Shown: piece after piece, positions 31,448 to 39,877 of the stretch
Layout: the number at the start of each line of letters is the position of its first letter
Numbering within the stretch: position 1 is the stretch's first letter
Translations under genes and position numbers: made by a program
Assembly (NCBI RefSeq): GCF_003206715.1
Contig: NZ_PZJU01000057.1
Coordinates: 1-39,891 of the forward strand
Length of the DNA stretch: 39,891 nucleotides
Origin: Salinicola peritrichatus
GTDB lineage: Bacteria > Pseudomonadota > Gammaproteobacteria > Pseudomonadales > Halomonadaceae
Direction of reading: 5' to 3'
The notes under the pieces: generated by a model
Database searches by the model: none
What the model was told of the DNA's origin: nothing
The model's input: only the letters and a program-made list of their open reading frames with translations

Positions 31448-32875
31448 ATGATTCCATCCGATACCCTCATCGACGATCTGCGCGGGATGCTAGGCGACCA
31501 TGGCGTGCTGACCGACCCGGGCGACATGGCGCGCTATCGCACCGACTGGGCGGGACACGCCGGCGGCATGCCGCTGGCCGTCGTCAGGCCCGGCACCACC
31601 GACCAGGTCGCCGATGTCGTGAGCTACTGCCATCGCCACGACGTGCCGCTGGTCCCGCAGGGCGGACACAGCGGACTGGTCGACGGCGCCCTGCCGAGCA
31701 CCGAGTTCCCCGAATTGGTCGTCAGCCTCGAACGCATGAATGGCGTACGCGAGCTCGATCCGATCAATTTCACCATGAGCGTCGACGCCGGCTGCGTGCT
31801 CCAGACGATCAAGGACACCGCCGAGGAAGCCGATTGCTATTTTCCGCTGGCGCTGGGCGCGCAGGGCAGTTGCCAGATCGGCGGCAACGTTTCGACCAAC
31901 GCCGGCGGCCTCAACGTGCTGCGCTACGGTATGACCCGGCAGTTGGTACTGGGGCTCGAGGTGGTGTTGCCGGACGGGCGCATCTATCACGGCATGCGCA
32001 CGCTGCACAAGAACAATACCGGTTACGACCTCAAGCAACTGTTCATCGGCGCCGAGGGCACGCTGGGGATCGTCACCGGCGTGGTGCTCAAGCTGTTTCC
32101 CCGTCCGCAGGTCAGCCGCACCGCCCTGCTCGGCTGCGCCGATATCGATGCCGTGCTCAAACTCTATGCGCTGGCGCGGCGCTGCTGCTGCGACCTGCTG
32201 ACCGCCTTCGAACTGATCCCGCGGCGCTGCCTGGAACTCGCCCTCGGTGCCGCGCCCGATCTGCAGGACCCACTGGATGACGCGCATCCGACCTATGTAC
32301 TGCTGGAAGTTGCCGCCAGCGGCCCGGCCGATCTCGATGGCATGATCGAGACGCTGTTCGAGCGCGGCCTCGAGGCGGGATGGCTGGCCGATGGGGTCCT
32401 CGCCACCAGCGAGACCCAGGCGCAACAACTCTGGCTCATTCGCGAGGCGATGCTGGAGGGCCAGCGCCGTACCGGCGAGCATCTGCGCACGGACGTGTCG
32501 CTGGCGATCTCGGCGTTGCCGGCGTTTCACGAGGCCGCCAGCCGGGCGATTCTCGAAGCCTGCCCGGAGGCCACGATCATCGCCTACGGCCACGTCGGCG
32601 ACGGCAATCTGCACTTCAACGTGCTACCGCCGTCTTCGCTGCCGGAGAGCGACAGGTCGGCACTGCTCCACGATCTTGAATCACGCCTGTTCGACGTCGT
32701 CGACGAGTTCGATGGCAGCATCAGTGCCGAACACGGTATCGGACGCCTGAAGCAGGAAGCGTTTCTGGAAAATCTCTCGGCGCCGGAATATGACCTCATG
32801 CGAGGTCTCAAACACCTTCTGGACCCCCGCGCGTTGCTCTCCGCCGGGCGCATCCTGCCGTCGCCCAATCGCTAA
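31448..32875 (+). CDS. FAD-binding 2-hydroxyacid dehydrogenase (GlcD / D-lactate / D-2-hydroxyglutarate dehydrogenase type)
   Basis: A 475-residue flavoprotein of the FAD-linked oxidase C family, which oxidises a 2-hydroxy acid and passes electrons to a quinone or ETF. The PCMH FAD domain (about 40-220) has LVPQGGHSGLVDGALP, LGAQGSCQIGGNVSTNAGGLNVLRYGMTRQLVLGLEVVLPDG and NTGYDLKQLFIGAEGTLGIVT. The C-terminal domain has AYGHVGDGNLHFNVL and ISAEHGIGRLK, with metal and substrate residues. It follows the TRAP genes by 23 bp. It could recycle the lactate released by a diketo-fuconate hydrolase, or oxidise another 2-hydroxy acid; stereospecificity is not readable. Confidence 0.87.
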   Translation: MIPSDTLIDDLRGMLGDHGVLTDPGDMARYRTDWAGHAGGMPLAVVRPGTTDQVADVVSYCHRHDVPLVPQGGHSGLVDGALPSTEFPELVVSLERMNGVRELDPINFTMSVDAGCVLQTIKDTAEEADCYFPLALGAQGSCQIGGNVSTNAGGLNVLRYGMTRQLVLGLEVVLPDGRIYHGMRTLHKNNTGYDLKQLFIGAEGTLGIVTGVVLKLFPRPQVSRTALLGCADIDAVLKLYALARRCCCDLLTAFELIPRRCLELALGAAPDLQDPLDDAHPTYVLLEVAASGPADLDGMIETLFERGLEAGWLADGVLATSETQAQQLWLIREAMLEGQRRTGEHLRTDVSLAISALPAFHEAASRAILEACPEATIIAYGHVGDGNLHFNVLPPSSLPESDRSALLHDLESRLFDVVDEFDGSISAEHGIGRLKQEAFLENLSAPEYDLMRGLKHLLDPRALLSAGRILPSPNR

Positions 32876-32928
32876 ACGCCGGCTGTCGGGCAGCTAGCGG
32901 CAGCCATAGCCACCGACGAGAACGACTC

Positions 32929-33816
32929 ATGAACCACAATCAACGCATCGGCGTCATCGGCACCGGCATCATGGGAGCCCCCATGGCCCGTCGCCTGGCC
33001 GCGGCGGGCTACGCCGTTCGCGCCTGGAACCGCAGCCGCGACAAACTCACACCGCTCGTCGCAAATGGCGTCACCGCCGTGGATGCCCCGCTGGAGGTCG
33101 CTGGCGCCGATACCGTCATCGTCATGCTGAGCGCCGGCCCGGTCTGCGACGAGATCCTGCTCGGCGAGCGCGGCCTGATCGCGGCCATGAAGCCGGGCAG
33201 CACACTGATCGTCATGAGCTCGATCCCGGTGGCGACGGCACGCCGCCACGCCGATGCGGCCAGCGCCCGCGGGATCGGCTATCTCGATGCGCCGGTCTCC
33301 GGCGGCGAGCGTGGCGCGATCGACGGCACCCTGGCGATCATGGTCGGCGGCGAGGCGGAGACTTTCGAACGCGCCCGCGAGTTGCTTTCGCATCTCGGAC
33401 GACCGACCCATGTCGGCCCCGCCGGCTGCGGCGAGCTCGCCAAGCTGGCCAATCAGATGATCGTCGCCAACACCATCGCCACCGTGGCCGAGGCGCTATT
33501 GCTGGCCGAGCGTGGCGGCGCCGATCCGGCCCAGGTGCGTCAGGCGTTGCGGGGTGGCTTCGCCGACTCGACGATTCTCGAGATCCACGGCAGGCGCATG
33601 CTGGAAGAGGACTTCGCTCCGGGCGGGCCGGCCAAGTGGCAGTACAAGGATACCCAGACCGCGCTCGCGGAAGCGGAGGAGCTAGGCCTGGATCTTCCGG
33701 TGAGTCGTCAGGCCGATGCGCTGTTCGGCGACATGCTCGAGCACGGCGATGGCGACCTGGACCACAGCGGCCTGATTCGCGAGTTGCGCCGCCGGAACGG
33801 GCTGACAAAGGCATAG
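32929..33816 (+). CDS. NAD(P)-dependent beta-hydroxyacid dehydrogenase (GarR/3-hydroxyisobutyrate dehydrogenase family)
   Basis: A 295-residue two-domain dehydrogenase. The Rossmann motif GTGIMGAPMA is at 11-20. The substrate-binding DAPVSGGERGA is at about 120-130, with catalytic K172 in GCGELAKLANQMIVAN. Family members include tartronate semialdehyde reductase and 3-hydroxyisobutyrate dehydrogenase. It is the last plus-strand gene of the fuconate block, 53 bp after the flavoprotein. It converges on the GntR gene with a 7-bp gap. A 2-hydroxy-3-oxopropionate or aldonate-derived semialdehyde is the likely substrate. Confidence 0.87.
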   Translation: MNHNQRIGVIGTGIMGAPMARRLAAAGYAVRAWNRSRDKLTPLVANGVTAVDAPLEVAGADTVIVMLSAGPVCDEILLGERGLIAAMKPGSTLIVMSSIPVATARRHADAASARGIGYLDAPVSGGERGAIDGTLAIMVGGEAETFERARELLSHLGRPTHVGPAGCGELAKLANQMIVANTIATVAEALLLAERGGADPAQVRQALRGGFADSTILEIHGRRMLEEDFAPGGPAKWQYKDTQTALAEAEELGLDLPVSRQADALFGDMLEHGDGDLDHSGLIRELRRRNGLTKA

Positions 33817-33823
33817 GCCCGAT

Positions 33824-34804
33824 TCAGCGCTGGCTCAACCAGCGCAGGTAGTCGGGAACGCGAATCTCGCCGTCGCGGTGAAAATTCGCCAATCTCGCCT
33901 GTACCAGCGATTCCGAACACTGCAAGTGATCGAACAGCGCGGCGCTGGCGGCATCGGGGCGGCGCGCGAGTATCGCCTCGAAGACCTGGCGATGGGCGGC
34001 GAAAAACGGATCTTCCGGAGGCAGCGCGATCTCGCCCCCGAGCAGGTGCTTGCTGATCAGCAGGATCGGCCGGGTCCGCTGCAGCATCGACAACACCTCG
34101 TCATTGCCGCCGTGGGCCAGCGCGTCGTGGTGGAGATCGTTTTCCAGAACATCGAGCTGTGACGGCACGATATCGGGATAGCGCGCCTCGGCCCGTTCGA
34201 GCCGGGCCAGATAGCGTTCGACGGTGGCAACGCCAAGCCGCTCGCAGGCCTTGCCGATCATGAATGGTTCGAGCTGCCGTCGAGCCTCGTAGAGCTGATG
34301 CAGGCGGGCGGCGTCCAACGGCACGACGTTCCAGCTCGAGTACTTGATCTTGACGACCACGCCCAGCGATTGTAGCTGCAGCAGAATACGGTGGGTCACG
34401 CTGCGGCTGACATCGAGCGTCTTGGATAGCTTGAGTTCGTTGAGTTCGAGCCGCCCTTTCATCGAACACAGCACGACATCGTGCTCGACCTGTTCGGCCA
34501 GCTCGCGCCAGGACTCGGTGCGCTCGACCGACGCACGACCGCCGGCGGCCCGAAAGTCGGCCGCGGTCAGCGAGCGCCGCACGATTTTCCCCGGGCCGCG
34601 CCCCACCAGATAACCGCGCCCTTCGAAACGACTCACGACCCCTTCCCGGTGCAGGCGCCCCAGGGTCTGGCGCACCGGCGAGCGGCTCATGCCGAAAATC
34701 TCGGCGATGTTGCCCTCCAGCAGGACCAGCCCCGGTTCCAGGTGGCCGTTGGTCATACTGCGCAACAACGCATCGTAGAGTTGATCCTTGAGCGTCCTGG
34801 CCAT
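33824..34804 (-). CDS. GntR-family regulator with two predicted winged helices and an FCD-like domain
   Basis: This 326-residue regulator is about 80-100 residues longer than ordinary FCD regulators. Residues 1-70 form a standard GntR winged helix (LKDQLYDALLRSMTNGHLEPG, MSRSPVRQTLGRLHREGVVSRFEGRGYLV). Residues about 92-160 form a second one (ELAEQVEHDVVLCSMKGRLELNELKLSKTLDVSRSVTHRILLQLQSLGVV). A helical FCD-like domain follows (about 170-310). ATG 34804 with GAGG upstream is the start; TTG 34807 is less likely. It is convergent with the beta-hydroxyacid dehydrogenase and probably regulates the adjacent block. Confidence 0.87.
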   Translation of the reverse strand: MARTLKDQLYDALLRSMTNGHLEPGLVLLEGNIAEIFGMSRSPVRQTLGRLHREGVVSRFEGRGYLVGRGPGKIVRRSLTAADFRAAGGRASVERTESWRELAEQVEHDVVLCSMKGRLELNELKLSKTLDVSRSVTHRILLQLQSLGVVVKIKYSSWNVVPLDAARLHQLYEARRQLEPFMIGKACERLGVATVERYLARLERAEARYPDIVPSQLDVLENDLHHDALAHGGNDEVLSMLQRTRPILLISKHLLGGEIALPPEDPFFAAHRQVFEAILARRPDAASAALFDHLQCSESLVQARLANFHRDGEIRVPDYLRWLSQR

Positions 34805-34834
34805 CAAACCTCGCTCCTACCGACAATCCGGATC

Positions 34835-34880
34835 CCACGCGGCGTGGCACGATTCAGCGGTAATGAGTATTGCACACAAA
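34835..34880. promoter_or_regulatory. Operator-like palindromes before the tandem-helix GntR gene
   Basis: CCACGC-G-GCGTGG (34835-34847) is a perfect 13-bp palindrome 31 bp before the start codon. ATTGCACACAAA (34869-34880) is a GntR-type short palindrome with TTG/CAA arms. A related sequence is at 20196-20207. Both fit autoregulation, but no experimental motif is known to me. Confidence 0.4.
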
Positions 34881-34946
34881 GGTCAGCCACGGCTGCCCGA
34901 CCAAGGCCGCAGGTGATCACCGACACTTTGCAGAACGCCCGGACAA

Positions 34947-34981
34947 TAAAAAAAACGCCGCCCACACGAGGTGGGCGGCGT
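34947..34981 (-). terminator. Intrinsic terminator of the DEAD-box helicase gene
   Basis: On the minus strand the stem ACGCCGCCCAC with loop CTCGT, pairing with GTGGGCGGCGT, is followed by an uninterrupted run of eight T. It begins 22 bases after the helicase stop codon. This is the clearest rho-independent terminator in the window. Confidence 0.93.
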
Positions 34982-35002
34982 CGGGTCACGGCGAACGTCG
35001 GA

Positions 35003-36718
35003 TCAGGCGCGAGAGCGGCGCATCGGGCTGTCGCCATCGTTGCGGCGACGCGGTGCACGCTCCGGCGCGCCCTGGTCCTCGGCGATCTCCAGTGGCCGGC
35101 CGGCAACGCGAGCACGCGCCATCTTGGCCAGAATGCTCGACGGCAAACTGCTCGGCAGCTCGACCACCGAGAAGGCGTTACGGATGTCGATGCGACCGAT
35201 CCGGCCACCTTCGATGCCCCCTTCGTTGGCCAGTGCGCCGACCAGTTGGCCCGGCTTGACGCCGTCCTTGTGGCCGACCGAGACGCGATAGCGGGTCATG
35301 CCTTCGCGAGGGGCGCTGTCACGGCGACGCGGGCCGCGTTCGCGATTGCCGTCGCGGCCGCCGTCACGTCCACTGTCGCGACGCGAAGGCGCGCTGGTGA
35401 TTCGCCCGATGGGAGCTTCGCCGGCACGGGCCAGCGTTGCCAACGCTGCAGCCAGATCGACGGGATCGTGACCCTCGTCCACCAGCTTCTCGATCAAGCC
35501 GCGCTGCTGATCGGTGCCGGCTTCGAGCATCTCGAGCAGACGCGCGCTGAAACGCTCGTCGCGGTGGGCACGGATGGCGGCTTCATCGGGCAGCGGCATT
35601 TCGCCCATCGGCTGGCCGGTGGCCTGCTCGACCCAACGAATCTTGCGCGTCTCACGACCGCCGGCAAAGGTGATCGCCACGCCATCGCGGCCCGCGCGCC
35701 CGGTACGGCCGATACGGTGGATATAGGCTTCCGAGTCCTGGGGCAGATCGTAGTTGATCACGTGGGTAATGCGCGGCACGTCGAGGCCGCGCGCGGCGAC
35801 GTCGGTGGCGACGAGCACGTCGACCTTGCCGCGCTTGAGCCGGGTCACGGTACGCTCACGCAGGCTCTGGTCGAGGTCGCCGGACAGTCCGGCGGCGTTG
35901 ACGCCGCGCGCGGTCAGCTGTTCGACCAGCGTGGTACAGGCGGCACGCGTCCGCACGAAGACGATGGCGGCGTCCACCGGCTCGACTTCGAGAATTCGCG
36001 CCAGCGCTTCGAGCTTGCTCGGGCCTTCGACGCGGACCACGCGCTGCTCGATGTTCTCGCCGGTGCTGACCTTGGATTCGATCGCGACCTTGACCGGATC
36101 GACCAGGTAGCGGTTGACGATGCGTTCGATCTCGCTCGGCAGCGTCGCCGAGAAGAACACACGCTGGGCGTCGCTGGGCGTGTCGGAAACCACGCGCTTG
36201 ACGTCGTCGATGAAGCCCATGCGCAGCATCTCATCGGCTTCGTCGAGCACCAGCGCGGAGAGGCCGTCGAGCTTGAGGCTGCCACGATCGAGGTGATCGA
36301 TGATGCGTCCCGGCGTACCGACGACGACCTGAGCGCCGCGCTTGAGCGCGGTGAGCTGCTCGCGATAGTCCTGGCCACCGCACAGCGTGGCGATTTCCAG
36401 ACCTTTCAGATTCTGGCCGTATTTGGAGAACGAGACGGCCACCTGCTGGGCCAGTTCACGGGTCGGGGCCAATACCAGCACCTGCGGCTCGCGACGGCTC
36501 AGCTCGAGGCGGGTCAGCAGCGGCAGCGCGAAGGCCGCGGTCTTGCCGGTACCGGTCTGGGCCTGGCCCAGCATGTCGCGGCCTTCGAGCAGCGCGGGGA
36601 TGGTTTGCGCCTGAATCGGCGAGGGAGTCTCATAGCCCAGGGTATCGAGGGCCGTCAGTACTTCCGGCAATAGTGCCAGATCGCCAAAGCTTGGCGTCGC
36701 AACTACAGTCGAGGTCAT
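35003..36718 (-). CDS. deaD: DEAD-box ATP-dependent RNA helicase (DeaD/CsdA family)
   Basis: A 571-residue RNA helicase for cold-shock RNA unwinding and ribosome assembly. The N-terminal Q motif is followed by Walker A AQTGTGKT (53-60), PTRELA, GG, TPGR, DEAD (159-162) and SAT. Helicase domain 2 has ARGLDVPRITHVINYD and HRIGRTGRAG. A CsdA-type dimerisation segment, an Arg/Asp/Gly-rich linker (RDSGRDGGRDGNRERGPRRRD) and a DbpA/CsdA RNA-binding domain (YRVSVGHKDGVKPGQLVGALANEGGIEG) follow. AAGGTG lies before the ATG. The 437-bp region upstream probably contains a long regulated 5' leader. A strong terminator follows. Confidence 0.95.
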   Translation of the reverse strand: MTSTVVATPSFGDLALLPEVLTALDTLGYETPSPIQAQTIPALLEGRDMLGQAQTGTGKTAAFALPLLTRLELSRREPQVLVLAPTRELAQQVAVSFSKYGQNLKGLEIATLCGGQDYREQLTALKRGAQVVVGTPGRIIDHLDRGSLKLDGLSALVLDEADEMLRMGFIDDVKRVVSDTPSDAQRVFFSATLPSEIERIVNRYLVDPVKVAIESKVSTGENIEQRVVRVEGPSKLEALARILEVEPVDAAIVFVRTRAACTTLVEQLTARGVNAAGLSGDLDQSLRERTVTRLKRGKVDVLVATDVAARGLDVPRITHVINYDLPQDSEAYIHRIGRTGRAGRDGVAITFAGGRETRKIRWVEQATGQPMGEMPLPDEAAIRAHRDERFSARLLEMLEAGTDQQRGLIEKLVDEGHDPVDLAAALATLARAGEAPIGRITSAPSRRDSGRDGGRDGNRERGPRRRDSAPREGMTRYRVSVGHKDGVKPGQLVGALANEGGIEGGRIGRIDIRNAFSVVELPSSLPSSILAKMARARVAGRPLEIAEDQGAPERAPRRRNDGDSPMRRSRA

Positions 36719-37155
36719 TTCACACCTTGGAGTGGCCGGCGGGGGCCGGCGAAAATGTCATGGCATCGATGGCATTCGGCCCAATCGACACCGGTCGCAC
36801 CTGGCATTGCGCCAATCACGCGGCGGCTTCCGCAGCAGCAATGGCGTATGTGGCGACCTTGATGCGCCCGGTTGCATGAAACATCAACCGTTGAAAGCGC
36901 TCCATCGTTGCATCCGGACGCAGAAGTCGGCTTGCGCCGTGCGTCATTCACGAGATACGTCCGGTAGTGGCATCGACTCACGGGTCGATGGCGTGATTTG
37001 CAGACATATCGGCAGGATGGTGGGGTCAACACATGCGAGGAAACGCAACTATACCATCGGCGAATGCTTTTCTCCACCCAAAACGTAAAATTCCGACACG
37101 TGTGCCGAGACTGCGATCGACGTACACTGAAAGTCCTTTTTGCCGAGACGACCGC
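36719..37155. other. Divergent leader/promoter region between deaD and the YaiI gene
   Basis: This 437-bp stretch has no supported gene. It should hold the promoter and, judging from other cold-shock helicases, a long 5' leader for the minus-strand deaD gene, plus the promoter of the plus-strand YaiI-like gene. A TACACT near 37123-37128 is a possible -10 for the latter. I see no clear riboswitch or repeat. Confidence 0.4.
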
Positions 37156-37605
37156 ATGCCAACGCTCTGGATCGATGCCGATGCCTGCCCCCGCGCCGCA
37201 CGCGAGATCATCGTCCGCGCCGCCGAGCGCACCCGAACCCGAACCTGGATGGTCGCCAACCATGCCCTGCCCCTGCCGCCTTCGGCCTGGGTAAAATCGC
37301 GCGCCGTCGCGCACGGCTTCGACGCCGCCGACGATGCGATCGTCGAAGCCGTCGAGACCGGTGACCTGGTCGTCACCAGCGACCTGCCGCTGGCCCAGGC
37401 GGTGATCGCGCGTGGCGCGGACGTCATGACCACGCGCGGCGAGCGGCTGACGGGCGACAACATTCGCGCTCGGGTCCAGATGCGCGACTTCATGGAGACG
37501 CTACGCGCCAGTGGCGAGCAGACACGCGGCCCCAACGCGTACAGCGACGGCGACCGTCGCGAATTCGCCAACGCCCTGGATAGCTGGCTGCGGCGCCATA
37601 CCTGA
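37156..37605 (+). CDS. yaiI: YaiI/YqxD-family protein (UPF0178, DUF188)
   Basis: A 149-residue conserved protein of unknown function with a PIN-like fold. It starts with the family signature TLWIDADACPRAAREIIVRAAER, then WMVANHALPLPPSAWVKSRAVAHGFDAADDAIVEAVETGDLVVTSDLPLAQAVIARGADVMTTRG. The acidic residues D8, D10, D50s and the SD of TSDLPLA are the usual putative metal site. A strong upstream box is absent. ATG 37156 is the start because the family begins there, although the frame is open further up. The stop lies 14 bp from the convergent YqjG stop. Confidence 0.93.
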   Translation: MPTLWIDADACPRAAREIIVRAAERTRTRTWMVANHALPLPPSAWVKSRAVAHGFDAADDAIVEAVETGDLVVTSDLPLAQAVIARGADVMTTRGERLTGDNIRARVQMRDFMETLRASGEQTRGPNAYSDGDRREFANALDSWLRRHT

Positions 37606-37619
37606 GCCCTAGGGGCTGT

Positions 37620-38624
37620 TCAGTCGCGTTGTCGCACGCCCCGCCCTGTCAGGCGCTCGCGGTCATGGCTGCGCTCGAGATCCAGCACCGGCCCCAGCGG
37701 CACGATCCGGGTCGGATTGATCGTCGGATGGCTATAGTAGTAGTGGCGCTTGATGTGGTCGAAATCGACCGTCTCGCCAATACCCGGCCATTGGTAGAGC
37801 TCGCGCAGATAGTTCGACAGGTTCGGGTAGTCGACGATTCGTTGGCGGTTGCATTTGAAATGGCCGTGATAAACCGGATCGAATCGCACCAGCGTCGTAA
37901 ACAATCGGATATCGGCCTCGGTCAGCCACTCGCCGGCCAGATAGCGTTGCCTGTCCAGGCGTTGTTCCAGGCGATCGAGGCACTCGTACAGCGCCCGGAA
38001 GTGTTTCTCGTAGACCGCCTGCTCGGTGGCAAAGCCGGTCTTGTAGACCCCGTTGTTGAGGTTGTCGTAGACGTCGGCATTGACGGTATCGATGGCCTCG
38101 CGCAGATCCTCGGGATAGAAGTCGAGCCGGTTACCGGTGAGATCGTCGAAGGCCGAGTTGAGCATGCGCACGAGTTCAGCGGACTCGTTGTTGAGGATTC
38201 GCTCCTCGCGCTTGTCCCACAGTGCCGGCACCGTAACGCGACCGGTGTAATGCGGATCGGTCAGCGTGTACAGCTGATGATGGTACTCGACGCCATTGAG
38301 CGGATCTCCGCTCGAGCCCTCTTCGACGTGATAGGACCAGCCCTGATCCAGCATCAGCGGGCTGGTATGCGACACGCCGATCAGCGACTCCAACCCCTTG
38401 AGCTTGCGCATGATCAATGTCCGATGCGCCCATGGGCAGGCCAGCGAGACATAGAGATGAAAGCGGTCGGCCTCCGCGGCCACGCCGGGCTGCCCATCAG
38501 GGCCTTCGATGCCGCCTGGCGTTACCCAATCGCGCAGCTTGGCCGATTCACGCACGAACTCGCCGCCATGACTCTTGGTGTCATACCATTCGTCTTGCCA
38601 TTTACCATCGATCAACAGGCCCAT
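37620..38624 (-). CDS. yqjG: Glutathionyl-hydroquinone reductase (YqjG/ECM4 family, Xi-class GST)
   Basis: A 334-residue glutathione transferase-like enzyme that reduces glutathionyl-hydroquinones. The catalytic Cys is C63 in LYVSLACPWAHRTLI. TVPALWDKREERILNNESAELVRMLN binds glutathione. The family-specific tyrosines occur in NGVYKTGFATEQAVYEKHFRALYECLDRLE and in the C-terminal IKRHYYYSHPTINPTRIVPLGP. Length is standard. It appears monocistronic, convergent with the YaiI-like gene. Confidence 0.95.
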   Translation of the reverse strand: MGLLIDGKWQDEWYDTKSHGGEFVRESAKLRDWVTPGGIEGPDGQPGVAAEADRFHLYVSLACPWAHRTLIMRKLKGLESLIGVSHTSPLMLDQGWSYHVEEGSSGDPLNGVEYHHQLYTLTDPHYTGRVTVPALWDKREERILNNESAELVRMLNSAFDDLTGNRLDFYPEDLREAIDTVNADVYDNLNNGVYKTGFATEQAVYEKHFRALYECLDRLEQRLDRQRYLAGEWLTEADIRLFTTLVRFDPVYHGHFKCNRQRIVDYPNLSNYLRELYQWPGIGETVDFDHIKRHYYYSHPTINPTRIVPLGPVLDLERSHDRERLTGRGVRQRD

Positions 38625-38698
38625 CAGGCTCTCTCCCCTATTGGTTCGTGTCCCAAGGATAGGGAGTCAGCGCAAGATATCGAGCGGATTGTCTCGAC

Positions 38699-39634
38699 TC
38701 ATTCGTTCGGATGCATCGAAAGCTCCCCGCCTGTGGCGCGCCCCGCGCGGCAGGTCGAAGCCGTGGCATCGATCAACGCCTGTGCCAGCGCCAGGGTCGC
38801 CGGGCCGGCGGCATCGATGTCGCGGTGAATGATCTGTAACGACGCGTGCCGGATCCCGCCGACTCTCAGCGGCAAGACCTTCACGCGGCCACTGTCGAGC
38901 GCCGCTTGAATGCGGGTCTGGGGCACCCAGGCGAAGCCGAGGCCACGCTCGAGCATATCGATGGAAGTGGAGAGATGGCTGAGCGTCCAGCGCTGTTCCG
39001 CCTTGAGCCAACCGGCGTCCAGCCGATGACGTACCGCCGAGTCGCGAATGACCAGTTGTCGATGACGTTCGAGGTCGCGCAGATCCAGTTCGCGCCCCAA
39101 CCGATGCAACGGATGATCCGGGTGAGCAACGGCGATAAAAGGCACGTCGACCAGCGGCTGGCCGAGAAAGCCCTGTGCACTGAAACTGGAAATGATCAGA
39201 TCCGCCCGGGACTCGTACAACATTTCGACGGCACCGTTGAGCACCGTTTCATGCAACTGCACTCGGACGTGGGGAAAGGTTTCCGAAAATCGCATCAATG
39301 CATCGGCCAGGGCGTCGCATGGAAAAACCTGGTCGACGGCCAGCGTGACTTCGGCCTCCAGACCGCCCGCGAGATGTTCCGCCACCTCTTCCAGCAGGGC
39401 CGCATTCTCGATCAATTGGCGCGCACGCCGCAGCAACATGGAGCCCGCTTCGGTCAGGATGACCTGGCGCCCCTGGGGTTCGAAGAGCTGGACCCCAAGT
39501 TGTTCCTCGATCTTGTGGATGGCATGGTTGAGCGTCGATGGGCTCTTGTGTATTACCTCGGCCGCCTTGGCAAACCCGCCGTGATCGGCTACCGCAGCCA
39601 GCATTTGCCATTGCAGCAGGGTCACTTTCGCCAC
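38699..39634 (-). CDS. LysR-family transcriptional regulator
   Basis: This 311-residue regulator has a winged helix at about 5-65 (LLQWQMLAAVADHGGFAKAAEVIHKSPSTLNHAIHKIEEQLGVQLFE). A LysR effector domain follows (about 90-290: LAVDQVFPCDALADAL, DMLERGLGFAWVPQ). The start is the GTG at 39634, supported by AGGAGG five bases upstream. Its target is unknown: the nearest gene, yqjG, is on the same strand 74 bp downstream and could be co-transcribed with it. Confidence 0.9.
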   Translation of the reverse strand: MAKVTLLQWQMLAAVADHGGFAKAAEVIHKSPSTLNHAIHKIEEQLGVQLFEPQGRQVILTEAGSMLLRRARQLIENAALLEEVAEHLAGGLEAEVTLAVDQVFPCDALADALMRFSETFPHVRVQLHETVLNGAVEMLYESRADLIISSFSAQGFLGQPLVDVPFIAVAHPDHPLHRLGRELDLRDLERHRQLVIRDSAVRHRLDAGWLKAEQRWTLSHLSTSIDMLERGLGFAWVPQTRIQAALDSGRVKVLPLRVGGIRHASLQIIHRDIDAAGPATLALAQALIDATASTCRAGRATGGELSMHPNE

Positions 39635-39877
39635 GATTCCCTCCTGGTTATCGGCCCATGTTCGCGATTAGTCGGAATCAAGCGATCCTTCTGCTCATAT
39701 TACCGCGTGGCTTTCGATAAAGAACCATGGCCTGCCAAGGCTTACACCAGGTCATGGCTTCAATCCGATCTCTTGTTCGAAATGGCAACGAGGCGCCGGG
39801 AAAACGATACAAGGGGTTTACGTGACGATATAACCGGATAAACGGCCGCTTTTTTCCGCACCATGCAAGAACATGTC

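Noticed and set aside
34481-36673. 730-codon plus-strand open frame
   Set aside because: It runs antisense to the DEAD-box helicase and part of the GntR gene, both of which show full family motifs. Its composition is typical of a shadow frame.
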